This document shows, in pieces, positions 33,965 to 42,641 of a stretch of DNA of 64,000 nucleotides. The DNA is from Myxococcus hansupus (GTDB taxonomy: Bacteria > Myxococcota > Myxococcia > Myxococcales > Myxococcaceae): positions 7,584,501-7,648,500 of the forward strand of contig NZ_CP012109.1 in the NCBI RefSeq assembly GCF_000280925.3. Reading direction: 5' to 3'. A program made the translations under genes and the position numbers. How positions within the stretch are numbered: position 1 is the first letter of the stretch; every line of letters begins with the position of its first letter. The notes beneath the pieces are model-generated. The model did no database searches, had not been told where the DNA came from, and worked only from the letters and a program-made list of their open reading frames with translations.

Positions 33965-34849
33965 CTAACGCGGGGTGTCAGCGGCGCGGATGCCCGTGCG
34001 CAGCCGCATCTCGCCGTCGCCCTTGCCCTGGAACCCATGCTCCACCGCGTCCTCGGTGAGCGCCACCGCCACCGGGCCGGACAGGGTCAGGTCCAACAGC
34101 CGAACGCCCTTCGCGAGGACGGTCATCTGTCCCTTCAAGGGAATGGTCGTCACGATGGGCGTGCTCGCGTCCTCGCGTGAAAGCGACATCGACACGTCGA
34201 AGACGCCCGCGAGCCCGTGTGACTCCTGGCGAATCTCGACCAGCTTCGCGCGGGCTTCCGTGACGCGGGTGGTCTTCTCGCTGGAATCATCCACCAACTG
34301 CCGCGCGAGCGCGTCGGAGAAGCCGTCCAGGGTCGCGCCCACGGCCATGGGCGTCGACGGGAAGGCGGCCGCCATCTCGTCGGGCTTGCCCAGCTTCGGC
34401 AGGGACTTCTTCACCTCCGCCTGCTCCCCCTCCGGGACGGGCTTCCCCGAGGCCTGGGTGATGGTGAGGCCCTCCTTCCGCAGCTCCGCCACGTAGGTCT
34501 TCCCACTCACCGGGCTCACCTTTCGCTGGGATTCGCCCTGCTGCTGGGACACCTCGACCACGTCATCGAAGGCCACCCGCACCTTGTGGGCGACCTGGCC
34601 CTTCGCCGCCAGGACGGTCGTGGTGTAGCGCTGGGTCGACGACGCCGACACAGCCACCTTCAGCGGCTCCGCCATGTCCTTGGCACGGAGGTCCAGGGCC
34701 AGCCGCAGGTCCACGGCGTTCTCCGTGACGTTCGCGCTGCCCACCCGCAAGTCCCCCCGCTTGAACTGAATCGTGGGCGCCTGGGCGCGAGCGGCGAGCG
34801 GCGCGAGCAACAACCCCATGGAAACGACAAACGGAATCACGCGATGCAT
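33965..34849 (-). CDS. Secreted protein of unknown function
   Basis: A 294-residue exported protein with a signal peptide ending LAARAQA. I recognise no family. The mature sequence is mixed alpha/beta with the block TTVLAAKGQVAHKVRVAFDDV, a Lys/Pro-rich middle (KKSLPKLGKPDEM) and a C-terminal region STPIVTTIPLKGQMTVLAKGVRLLDLTLSGPV (shown in parts) that suggests a beta-sheet repeat. No Cys, no catalytic motif and no transmembrane segment beyond the signal are visible. The ATG at 34849 follows a GGAGA; a Met nine codons upstream is possible. It is 95 bases below the KAS III start and may share a promoter region with nothing else. Confidence 0.65.
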   Translation of the reverse strand: MHRVIPFVVSMGLLLAPLAARAQAPTIQFKRGDLRVGSANVTENAVDLRLALDLRAKDMAEPLKVAVSASSTQRYTTTVLAAKGQVAHKVRVAFDDVVEVSQQQGESQRKVSPVSGKTYVAELRKEGLTITQASGKPVPEGEQAEVKKSLPKLGKPDEMAAAFPSTPMAVGATLDGFSDALARQLVDDSSEKTTRVTEARAKLVEIRQESHGLAGVFDVSMSLSREDASTPIVTTIPLKGQMTVLAKGVRLLDLTLSGPVAVALTEDAVEHGFQGKGDGEMRLRTGIRAADTPR

Positions 34850-35026
34850 GGACAGTCTCCTCACGGTGCGGCGCATCCTTTCATGAGCCCTTTCGCGCGC
34901 GCCGTTGAAATCGTGCAGCCCGCAAGGAAGCCCTTCGTCTGAACCCAGACGGATGGTGACGCCGCACGCACCACGCGCCGCGTCCCCGAGCCAATGGCCA
35001 CAAGCCGCGCGCTACAGTTTCCGCGC

Positions 35027-37240
35027 ATGAGCGCCTCCGCCTCGCCCCAGGTCCACTACCGCACCTGCAACCTCTGCGAGGCCATGTGTGGCCTGCGCAT
35101 CGAGCTGGACGCCGGACGCATCACCTCCATCCGCGGCGATGCATCGGACCCCTTCAGCCGGGGCCACCTGTGTCCCAAGGCGCTGGCCCTCCAGGACTTG
35201 CACGAAGACCCGGACCGGCTGCGCACGCCCCTGCGGCGGACCGCCACCGGCTGGGAGCCCGTCTCGTGGGAGGTGGCGCTGGAGGAGACCGCCCGCCGCC
35301 TGCACGCCATCCAGCAGGAGCACGGCCGGGACGCGGTGGGCTCGTACCTGGGCAATCCCAACGTCCACAACCTGGGCAACATGATGTTCGTCCCGGAGCT
35401 GCTGCGCACGCTGCGCTCGCGCAACCGCTTCTCCGCGACGTCCGTGGACCAGCTCCCCCACCAGCTCGCCGCGTTCCTCATGTTCGGTCACCAGTTGATG
35501 GTGCCCATCCCCGACATCGACCACACCCAATACATGCTGGTGCTGGGCGCCAATCCCCTGGCGTCCAATGGCAGCCTGATGACGGCGCCCGACGTACGCA
35601 CGCGCCTGCGTGGCATCCAGCAGCGCGGCGGCCGGGTGGTGGTGATGGACCCGCGCCGCACGGAGACGGCGGCCATCGCGGACACCCACGTCTTCATCCG
35701 CCCGGGCACCGACGCGCTCGCGCTGCTCGCCCTGCTGCACGTGGCGGTGGTGGAGCACGCCCCGCGCCTGGGTCCGCTCGACGCCATCACGGACGGACTG
35801 GAGGCCGTGTGCGCGCACGTCCGGGACTTCGCTCCGGAGAAGGTCGCGCCCCACACCGGCGTGCCAGCGAAGACGCTGCGCCGCATCGCCCGGGACTTCC
35901 TCTCCGCGCGCTCCGCCGTCTGCTACGGGCGCGTGGGGCTGTCTACCCAGGCGTTCGGCGCGTTGTGCCAATGGCTCATCAACGTCCTCAACGTGGTGAG
36001 CGGCAACCTCGACCGGCAAGGGGGCGCCATGTTCACCCTGCCCGCCTTCGACATCATCGGAGGGCCGCGCGCCCTCGCCATGAGCCGCGGCGGCTTCGGC
36101 CGCTGGAAGAGCCGCGTGCGTGGCCTGCCGGAGTTCTCGGGGGAGCTGCCCTCGGTCGCGATGGCGGAGGAGATGCTCACCCCGGGCACGGGCCGGGTCC
36201 GCGCGCTGCTCACCGTCGCGGGCAACCCCGTGCTGTCCACGCCCAACGGCGCGCGGTTGGAGGAGGCGCTCGCCGGCCTGGACTTCATGGTGAGCATCGA
36301 CCCGTACCTCAACGAGACGACGCGCCACGCGCACTTCATCCTCCCGCCCGTCTCTCCGCTGGAGCGCGGCCACTACGACATCGCCTTTCACGCGCTGGCG
36401 GTGCGCAACACCGCGAAGTACTCCCCACCGCTCTTCGAGCCGGGACCGGAGGGTCGTCAGGACTGGCAGGTGTTGCTCGCGCTCCAGCACCGGTTGGAGA
36501 CGCTGCGCAAGGGCCGTCCCTCGCTGCGCGCCACGCTCAAGTATCAGGCCCTGTCCCGGATGGGGCCCGAGCGGTTGCTGGATTTGGGCCTGCGCATGGG
36601 CCCCTACGGCGCGCGCACGACCCATGGGAATCACGGCCTCAGCCTGGCGAAGTTGAAAGCGTCACCCCACGGCATCGACCTGGGCCCGCTCCAACCCTGC
36701 CTGCCCCGGCGGCTCCAGACGAAGGAGCGCCGCATCCACCTGGCGCCCGAGCCGCTGCTGGCCGACTTGCGGCGTTTGCGAGAGGCCTTCCCCGACACGG
36801 CCGCCAGGCCCGTGAACACCGGTGAGCTGCTGCTCATCGGCCGGCGGCACCTGCGTGACAACAACTCGTGGATGCACAACATCCCGGGTCTGTTGAAGGG
36901 CAAGCCGCGCTGCACGTTGCTGATGCACCCTGAGGACGCGGCGTGCCGCGGCTTGAACGACGGCATGGAGGCCACCGTCACCTCCCGCGTGGGCACGGTG
37001 ACGGTGCCCGTCCACGTGACGGACGAGATGATGCCCGGCGTGGTGAGCCTGCCCCACGGCTACGGCCACGCGCGCGCGGGCACCCGCCTGCCCGTGGCCA
37101 CCGCGCACGCGGGCGCCAGCCACAACGACCTCACGGACGAGCAGGCCGTGGACGCGCTCTGTGGCACGGCCGCCTTCAGCGGCACGCCGGTGCGGGTGCT
37201 ACGGGCAGCGGCGCCCGGACCCGCCACACCAGCGGGATGA
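35027..37240 (+). CDS. Molybdopterin-dependent oxidoreductase (DMSO reductase family)
   Basis: A 737-residue bis-molybdopterin guanine dinucleotide enzyme. The N-terminal [4Fe-4S] site is complete: C14-x2-C17-x3-C21-x27-C49. Mo/W-bisMGD-binding segments follow (LGANPLASNGSLM, VVVMDPRRTETAAIADTHVFI, PGTDALALLALLH) and a C-terminal Molydop_binding domain begins about residue 600 (NNSWMHNIPGLLKGKPRC). No twin-Arg signal is seen, so it is probably cytoplasmic. No electron-transfer (4Fe-4S) or membrane-anchor subunit gene is nearby. ATG 35027 or 34994 could be the start. The substrate is unknown. The 3' end overlaps the convergent gene by 65 bases. Confidence 0.88.
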   Translation: MSASASPQVHYRTCNLCEAMCGLRIELDAGRITSIRGDASDPFSRGHLCPKALALQDLHEDPDRLRTPLRRTATGWEPVSWEVALEETARRLHAIQQEHGRDAVGSYLGNPNVHNLGNMMFVPELLRTLRSRNRFSATSVDQLPHQLAAFLMFGHQLMVPIPDIDHTQYMLVLGANPLASNGSLMTAPDVRTRLRGIQQRGGRVVVMDPRRTETAAIADTHVFIRPGTDALALLALLHVAVVEHAPRLGPLDAITDGLEAVCAHVRDFAPEKVAPHTGVPAKTLRRIARDFLSARSAVCYGRVGLSTQAFGALCQWLINVLNVVSGNLDRQGGAMFTLPAFDIIGGPRALAMSRGGFGRWKSRVRGLPEFSGELPSVAMAEEMLTPGTGRVRALLTVAGNPVLSTPNGARLEEALAGLDFMVSIDPYLNETTRHAHFILPPVSPLERGHYDIAFHALAVRNTAKYSPPLFEPGPEGRQDWQVLLALQHRLETLRKGRPSLRATLKYQALSRMGPERLLDLGLRMGPYGARTTHGNHGLSLAKLKASPHGIDLGPLQPCLPRRLQTKERRIHLAPEPLLADLRRLREAFPDTAARPVNTGELLLIGRRHLRDNNSWMHNIPGLLKGKPRCTLLMHPEDAACRGLNDGMEATVTSRVGTVTVPVHVTDEMMPGVVSLPHGYGHARAGTRLPVATAHAGASHNDLTDEQAVDALCGTAAFSGTPVRVLRAAAPGPATPAG

Positions 37241-38225
37241 GCGCGCCAATCACCACGAACAGGAGCTGCACCAGGTGGCCCAGCAGCGCCACCGACATGG
37301 CCCGCGCGGCCGTGGTGTCCAACACCCCCGCGGCCAGGGCGAAGGCGCCGTCGCTCACCCCCACCTGACCCGGCACCAGCGACCCCACCGCCAGGGCGCA
37401 CAGGTAGAGGCCCTGGGCGAAGAACGCCTGCACCAGCGACGTGTCGATGCCCACCGCGTACGTCAGCACCCCGTACTGCGCCACCTGGAACAGGCGGCTG
37501 CACAGGAACGCCCGCATGGGAGACCAGGGCAACAGCGCGCCACACCGCGCGGAGGCCCGGAACTGCTCCGCGTGGGGCGCCCAGCGGCTGAAGCGGCAGA
37601 TGAGCCAGTCCCCAGGCCGCTTCGCGCGCATGCACGCGCGCACGCCCAGCGACAGCAACACCAGCAGGACACCGTGGGCCAGCATCAGCACCGTGAAGAG
37701 CGACATGCCCGTCAGCAGGTAGGAGGCCAACGCGCACGGAAAGGAGATGAAACCTCCCGCCGCCAGGGACGCGGACTGGGACGTCGCCGCCGCGGCCGTG
37801 GCGGTGCCCCCACCCATGTAGGGACTGAGCAGCGCCGCCTTGGTCGCCTCCGCCGCCGCGCGGCCCGCCGGCGCCATGCTGGACACCGCGGTGCCAATGA
37901 GCTGCGCGCGCGCCAGCATCCGCAACGGGACGCGCCCCGCGCCCTCGCCATAGGAGCGCCGCGTGGCCAGTCCGTCCATGCACTGACGGCCCAGCTCCAG
38001 CAGCACCACCCACGGCAACCAGGGCGCCGCGCTCGTCAACACCGCCCCCAGCTCCCGAGCGCCCGCCTTGTGAATCAGGAGCGCCAGCGTGCCGACGCCC
38101 AACACCGCGAAGACGGGCCTCAGCCCCGCCACCAGCCACCGCTTCAGGACCCGCTGTGGCGCCACCCGTCCCGCGACGCCAACTGGCGGGGACAGGGACA
38201 ACTCCCCGTGCGCGTTGCTCACCAT
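37176..38225 (-). CDS. LPG synthase TM domain/flippase-like membrane protein
   Basis: A 349-residue integral membrane protein with about eight hydrophobic helices, for example PVFAVLGVGTLALLIHKAGA near the N-terminus and GHLVQLLFVVIGALIPLVW at the C-terminus. Conserved features of the lysylphosphatidylglycerol synthase TM/UPF0104 family include AARAAAEATKAAL-like loops after the third helix (here APAGRAAAEATKAALLS) and VPGQVGVSDGAFALA late in the protein, matching the family PGGxGxxE/D block. Members are flippase-like or partner glycosyltransferases. The start at 38225 avoids a long basic N-terminus. It overlaps the molybdoenzyme gene tail to tail by 65 bases. Confidence 0.8.
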   Translation of the reverse strand: MVSNAHGELSLSPPVGVAGRVAPQRVLKRWLVAGLRPVFAVLGVGTLALLIHKAGARELGAVLTSAAPWLPWVVLLELGRQCMDGLATRRSYGEGAGRVPLRMLARAQLIGTAVSSMAPAGRAAAEATKAALLSPYMGGGTATAAAATSQSASLAAGGFISFPCALASYLLTGMSLFTVLMLAHGVLLVLLSLGVRACMRAKRPGDWLICRFSRWAPHAEQFRASARCGALLPWSPMRAFLCSRLFQVAQYGVLTYAVGIDTSLVQAFFAQGLYLCALAVGSLVPGQVGVSDGAFALAAGVLDTTAARAMSVALLGHLVQLLFVVIGALIPLVWRVRAPLPVAPAPACR

Positions 38226-38448
38226 CGACCTCCTCGCCGCCCCGTTGCCTTCAGCCGAAGGTGGACAGCACACACGCTGCTGACGAGTCCCGTCTGTCCG
38301 CCTGTACCCGTCCACGAAGCGTGGGCGTCCTGCGGTGGACAGGTGGCGCCCCAGCATCCACCCCCGAAAGGTGGGGCATGCGCTCGGCCCGGCCCTCGAA
38401 GGCCGCTAGGGTGCGCCCCGGACTTCCCCGTGGGATTTGGAGCGACGC

Positions 38449-39435
38449 ATGAAAGCAGTGCGGTTCTCGGCCTTTGGACAGCCCCTGGACGTGGTGGAAC
38501 TGGTGGAGGAGCCCGACGCGGCGCTGAAGCCGGGTGAGGCCCGGCTGGAGGTGCTGGCCACGCCCATCAACCCCTCCGACGTCCTCACCCTCTCCGGCCA
38601 ATATGGACAGCTCCCGAAGCTGCCCGCGGTGCCCGGCAACGAAGGCGTGGGCCGCGTGGTGGAGGTCCAGGACTCCAGCGCCGTGAAGGTGGGGGACCTG
38701 GTGTTCCTCCCGCTGGGCGCGGGCACCTGGCGCACACACCTGGTCGCGGACGCCGCGTCGCTGATGCGCGTGCCCGCCGGCACCGACGTGCGGCAGGCCG
38801 CCATGCTGTTCGTCAACCCGCCCACCGCGGAGCTGCTGCTGCGGGAGTTCGTCGCGCTCCAGCCCGGCGAGTGGGTGCTGCAGAACGCCGCCAACTCGGC
38901 CGTGGGCCGCTACATCATCACCCTGGCGAAGCAGGCGGGCTACAAGACGGTGAACGTCGTTCGGCGCGAATCCCTGGCGGCGGAGCTCACCGCGCTGGGC
39001 GCCGACGCCGTGCTGCTGGACGCGGACGACCTGCCGGAGCGCGTGCGCGAGGTGACGGGCGGCGCCAAGGTGCGGCTGGGCATCGACGCGGTGGGCGGCG
39101 AGTCCACCCGCCGCCTGGGTGACGCGCTCGCGCGCGGGGGCACGGTGGTGAACTACGGCGTCATGAGCGGCAAGGGCCCGCGGCTGTCGGCGGCGGCCAC
39201 CATCTTCAAGGACATCACCCTGCGCGGCTTCTGGCTGGTGTCGTGGCTGAAGAAGACGCCCCGCGAGGAGCAGGGCGCACTCTTCGCACGGCTGGCGAAG
39301 CACGTGGCGGACGGCACGCTCCAGGTGCCGGTGGATGGCACCTTCCGCCTGGAGGACATCCGCGAGGCCCTCACGCGCGCGATGGAGGGCGAGCGCGGCG
39401 GAAAGGTGCTGCTCACGCCCAACGGCCTCCCCTGA
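38449..39435 (+). CDS. MDR-family zinc-type oxidoreductase, 2-enoyl reductase (MECR/ETR-like)
   Basis: A 328-residue medium-chain dehydrogenase/reductase. It lacks the catalytic and structural zinc Cys ligands, as expected for NADPH-dependent enoyl reductases. The NADPH-binding part contains QNAANSAVGRYIITLAKQ, close to the QNxANSxVGxxxIQLA block of mitochondrial 2-enoyl thioester reductase (MECR/Etr1), and NVVRR afterward supplies basic contacts for the 2'-phosphate. N-terminal INPSDVLTLSGQYG also matches that group. A GGAG site precedes the ATG at 38449. It likely reduces a trans-2-enoyl thioester, perhaps in fatty-acid metabolism, with no operon partner to fix the role. Confidence 0.82.
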   Translation: MKAVRFSAFGQPLDVVELVEEPDAALKPGEARLEVLATPINPSDVLTLSGQYGQLPKLPAVPGNEGVGRVVEVQDSSAVKVGDLVFLPLGAGTWRTHLVADAASLMRVPAGTDVRQAAMLFVNPPTAELLLREFVALQPGEWVLQNAANSAVGRYIITLAKQAGYKTVNVVRRESLAAELTALGADAVLLDADDLPERVREVTGGAKVRLGIDAVGGESTRRLGDALARGGTVVNYGVMSGKGPRLSAAATIFKDITLRGFWLVSWLKKTPREEQGALFARLAKHVADGTLQVPVDGTFRLEDIREALTRAMEGERGGKVLLTPNGLP

Positions 39436-39447
39436 GCGCGCCGGGCC

Positions 39448-41799
39448 TCAAGCCCAGTGCCCCAGGAACAGCGCCGAGAACCGCAGCGCCAGGTCCTGGC
39501 GCCGCGACATCAGCGTGCCCCAGGAGTTCGCCTCCAACGCCCAGTCGGAGGGTGACAGGCCCTGCGCCTCGAACAACGCCAGCGCGTCGGTGCTGTTCTC
39601 GCCGAGCGTCTTCACCAGCCGCGCGTAGTCCACCAACGTGCGCAGCCGGGCCTCGGGGAAGCAGACCTCCTGGTCCAACGGATGCGCCGGCCCCTGGGGG
39701 CTGAGCAACGCCGGCGCGGCGCGGGGCGGCTCCGGCGCCCGCTGGAGGGACGCGGCCACCCGCCGGAGCGCTTCCGCCTCGCGCTCCGCGTCGTCCCGCC
39801 GCTGCCGAGCCTGACGCTCCAGGTCCCGCCGCCGCGACTCCGCTTCGTCCTGCCGCTGCCCAGCCTGACATTCCAGGTCCCGCCGCCGCGACTCCGCTTC
39901 GTCCTGCCGCTGCCGGGCTTCCTGTTCCAGGTCTCGCTGTCGCGACTCCGCTTCGTCCTGCCGCTGCCGGGCTTCCTGTTCCAGGTCTCGCTGTCGCGAC
40001 TCCGCTTCGTCCTGCCGCTGCCGCGCCTGCCGCTCCAGGTCGCGCCGCCGGGACTCGTCCACCCGCCGCCGCAGCTCCGCTTCCCGGGCTTCCTCCTCCT
40101 GTTCGCGCAGCCGCTCGAGGTGCTCTCGCATCAACCGCGCGTCGACCTCGATGTCGGCCAGGAAGTCGCGGGAGTAGCGCTCCTCCCTCACCGACGCCGG
40201 CGCGGCGCGGACGCGGTCCATGAGGTTCTGGAACCCGGACAGGAACCGCTCCGCCTCGGGCACGAGCGCTTCATGCCCCTGCCGGAGGGCCCCGGATAGC
40301 GCCGCCGCCGCATACGACACCGCGAGCGACGTGGCGCGAGGCCACGCATCCACCCGGGCCTCCACCGCCGTCCAGACAGGGTCCAGACGCCGGGACAGGT
40401 CCTCCGGCGGAGCATCCCGGACCAGCGCCTCCACTCGCTCCGGAAAGAGCGCCGGGTCATCCACGGGCCACCACGTCTGGAAACACACGACCGGATCGGG
40501 CTCATCGGCACGCTGCCGCTCCCAGAGCGCCCCGCGCCAGGGCGCGAAAGCCGTCAGTAGCGCCGAGCGCTCCTCCGGCTGCCGCTGAAAGCGCTGCCAC
40601 ACAGCGCCAAGGAACGCCTCCTCCTGGCTGCTGCCATTCCAGGCCCGCACGGCCTTGGCCAGCGGCGTCACCAGACGCCCGAGGTCCGCCCCTTCCCAGA
40701 TGTCCATCAACAACCGCGCGCATTGTCCGCGAGCCTCCGCATCGCTCCGCCGCGACCGGGAAGGCAGCGACATCAAGGCCTCCAGGAGGGGCGCGGCGCA
40801 GCCCTCCTCACGGGCCCACGCGCGCAACGGACGCGCATGTTCTTCATCCGCGAGCGAGAGGAAGCAGGAGAAGGCCGTGTCCTGGAAGCGCTCCGCGCGC
40901 AACGACGCCGGCTCCCGCGAAAGTGTTTCGACCACGGCGGACATGAAGGCACGTGCCTCGGGAAGCGGCGCCGCGTTCGATGCGGCGGCCCATGACAGGA
41001 AGCGCAGGGCATCCGTCGAGGAGAGCTGCCCCAGACGCACGCGCGCCCATTCCGCCCACAGCCTTCGTTCCTCGGGAGGCCACTCCACGAAGGGGCGCGT
41101 GCGGGCCCACGAATGCAGCGCCTCCGCCAGTCCCCCTTCCACCCGGCTGGACACGGAGAACAGCGCGCGCAGGGCGCCCGGCGTCGTCTGGGTGGGCAGC
41201 CGCTTCAACACGTCGAGGGCGAACGCCTTGTCGCCGTACGACTCCATGCGCGCCAACAGCCGCGCCGAACTCATCGCGGCCAGCACCCGCCGGGCCTCGG
41301 CCCCGCGCGCCGCATCCGAGCCCTCCACCGCCATCAGCAGGACATCCTCGTCCTGAAGGCAGAGCGCGCATTCGAAGCGCACGGCCTCCGACGGATGATT
41401 CAAGCCCTCGCGCAGCGCGAGCAACAAGTCCTCGTCCGGCGCCCGGTCCGTGGCCCGCACCCACGCCGCCGCGGCAAGCGCGCCCCGAGAGGGGAACCGC
41501 GCGAAGGCCGCACGCGCGAGCTGCGCGATGCGGCCGGTGGGCACCCGTGACAGCCGCACGCTTCGCCACACGTGCCACCGGGTCAACGCCAACGCCGCCT
41601 CGTATCCGAAGAGGCCATCCTCCGTCAGGCACTCCTCGATGACGATGGCGAGCGCCGCGTGGGAGGGCTGCCCCTGGTGGACCTCCCCCAGTGCGGCGAG
41701 CCACGCCAACTCACGCTCGGGACCTCCTCGTGCAGCCCCTCCTCCACGACATCGGAGGCGGCCGCCTCGGGAACCTTCCACGGAAACCGCTGGGCCCAC
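39448..41799 (-). CDS. Large coiled-coil repeat protein, main part of a frameshifted gene
   Basis: A 783-codon frame that appears to be the continuation of the gene starting at 42131, shifted by one base. Its own first ~27 codons (before ERELAWLAALGEV) read as out-of-frame coding sequence. The protein is helical with HEAT-like or solenoid character in the first 500 residues (repeated Leu/Ala/Arg helices such as LARAAFARFPSRGALAAAAW), then a long charged coiled coil with 18-residue repeats, and a C-terminal domain (CFPEARLRTLVDYARLVKTL). I recall no named family. GTG at 41799 is the longest possible start, but translation from there would be unlikely if the frameshift is an assembly error. Confidence 0.65.
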   Translation of the reverse strand: MGPAVSVEGSRGGRLRCRGGGAARGGPERELAWLAALGEVHQGQPSHAALAIVIEECLTEDGLFGYEAALALTRWHVWRSVRLSRVPTGRIAQLARAAFARFPSRGALAAAAWVRATDRAPDEDLLLALREGLNHPSEAVRFECALCLQDEDVLLMAVEGSDAARGAEARRVLAAMSSARLLARMESYGDKAFALDVLKRLPTQTTPGALRALFSVSSRVEGGLAEALHSWARTRPFVEWPPEERRLWAEWARVRLGQLSSTDALRFLSWAAASNAAPLPEARAFMSAVVETLSREPASLRAERFQDTAFSCFLSLADEEHARPLRAWAREEGCAAPLLEALMSLPSRSRRSDAEARGQCARLLMDIWEGADLGRLVTPLAKAVRAWNGSSQEEAFLGAVWQRFQRQPEERSALLTAFAPWRGALWERQRADEPDPVVCFQTWWPVDDPALFPERVEALVRDAPPEDLSRRLDPVWTAVEARVDAWPRATSLAVSYAAAALSGALRQGHEALVPEAERFLSGFQNLMDRVRAAPASVREERYSRDFLADIEVDARLMREHLERLREQEEEAREAELRRRVDESRRRDLERQARQRQDEAESRQRDLEQEARQRQDEAESRQRDLEQEARQRQDEAESRRRDLECQAGQRQDEAESRRRDLERQARQRRDDAEREAEALRRVAASLQRAPEPPRAAPALLSPQGPAHPLDQEVCFPEARLRTLVDYARLVKTLGENSTDALALFEAQGLSPSDWALEANSWGTLMSRRQDLALRFSALFLGHWA
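39787..40056 (-). repeat. Five tandem 54-bp repeats encoding an 18-residue coiled-coil unit
   Basis: Units start at 39787, 39841, 39895, 39949 and 40003. Each encodes QDEAESR(R/Q)RDLE-x2-ARQR-type sequence, rich in Arg, Glu and Gln. The two units 39901-39954 and 39955-40008 are identical base for base, while the outer copies have diverged, so the array has expanded recently from its middle. The 18-residue unit favours a continuous charged helix. Confidence 0.9.
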
Positions 41800-42131
41800 C
41801 GGTCCTCGACCTCTTCACCGAAGCCGCTCAACACCAACGCCGCCTCCAGGCGGTTGACCTCCAGGAGCAAGCGCCGCACCCGGGCCCACAGCCTGGCGTA
41901 GCGGGCCTCCAGGTGTTCCGCCATCGTCGTGGGCAGCAGCAGCACCCGCTCCGCCAGCGAGTAACGGTCCACCCCCGCGTGGACGAGCATGCGCGCCACG
42001 CCATACCGCTCCGGCGGAATCGGACCGCAGTCGCACCGGACACACATGACGTCGGGCGCGCTGAACCGCAGACACGCGGGACAGCGGACCTGAACACCTC
42101 TGCGGGCACTGTTCTCCAACGGCTGATGCAT
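41625..42131 (-). CDS. N-terminal zinc-ribbon part of the frameshifted coiled-coil gene
   Basis: A 168-codon frame. The N-terminal RCPACLRFSAPDVMCVRCDCG has paired Cys as in a zinc ribbon. The sequence is coherent up to EEGLHEEVP (codon about 138, near base 41720) and then degrades into Ser/Arg-rich translation of another frame. One additional base in the CCC run at 41719-41721 (GTC CCC GAG CGT GAG) would join it without interruption to ERELAWLAALGEV of the 783-codon frame, giving a single protein of about 890 residues. I therefore treat it as the 5' part of one gene with a one-base deletion or sequencing error. Confidence 0.65.
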   Translation of the reverse strand: MHQPLENSARRGVQVRCPACLRFSAPDVMCVRCDCGPIPPERYGVARMLVHAGVDRYSLAERVLLLPTTMAEHLEARYARLWARVRRLLLEVNRLEAALVLSGFGEEVEDRWAQRFPWKVPEAAASDVVEEGLHEEVPSVSWRGSPHWGRSTRGSPPTRRSPSSSRSA

Positions 42132-42320
42132 CCAACCCTTCTACATCGGAAGCGGTCCCCGCCGCCCCGGCGCTCGACCGTCTCGCCATAAATATACGAC
42201 GCAGACACACGGTGCATTGCAGCGTCCGCGACGCCATGGCGCGAATAGAACGAGGCGTGTTTCAATTCCTCTCCAACCTCGCCTTCAACGGATGGAGGCA
42301 GGCTTCAGGGGTGGTCCGAA

Positions 42321-42617
42321 ATGATTTCGTTGAAGCACGCGGCGCTCTTCGCACTGACGACAGGATTCATCGCGTGTGGCCCCATGGAAACGCAGGAGCA
42401 AGAGCAGGAACTACCCCAGGCCGAGAACGCCTTGCAGACGTGTGAACGGTTCGAGGCGGTGTCCCACAACTCTCAAGAAGATGCCTGCGACATGGCGCGC
42501 ATCCAGGGCGCCGAGTTCTGTGAGAGCCGGGGTGGCGTCAGCAGCTACTGGCCCTGTCTTCGGTCCGCCTTCGGCCCCCCTTGGCGAGGCGGCCTCCGCG
42601 TCTGCTGCAACCAGTAA
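42321..42617 (+). CDS. Small Cys-containing lipoprotein
   Basis: A 98-residue lipoprotein (signal ending TTGFIAC, Cys about 19). The mature part is acidic at first (METQEQEQELPQAENAL), then has five Cys (QTCERFEAV, DACDMAR, EFCESRGG, PCLRSAF and the terminal VCCNQ), suggesting a small disulfide-stabilised domain. No family is recognised. AGGGGTGG lies upstream of the ATG. The next small lipoprotein starts 24 bases after its stop, so the two probably share one transcript; the 189-base gap upstream is AT-richer than its surroundings and likely holds the promoter. Confidence 0.7.
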   Translation: MISLKHAALFALTTGFIACGPMETQEQEQELPQAENALQTCERFEAVSHNSQEDACDMARIQGAEFCESRGGVSSYWPCLRSAFGPPWRGGLRVCCNQ

Positions 42618-42641
42618 CCCCTCGCAAAGGAGAACCCTGTC

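Noticed and set aside
41715..41730. Programmed -1 frameshift joining the two frames of the coiled-coil gene
   Set aside because: No slippery heptamer or downstream pseudoknot is seen; a missing C in a C-run explains it more simply.
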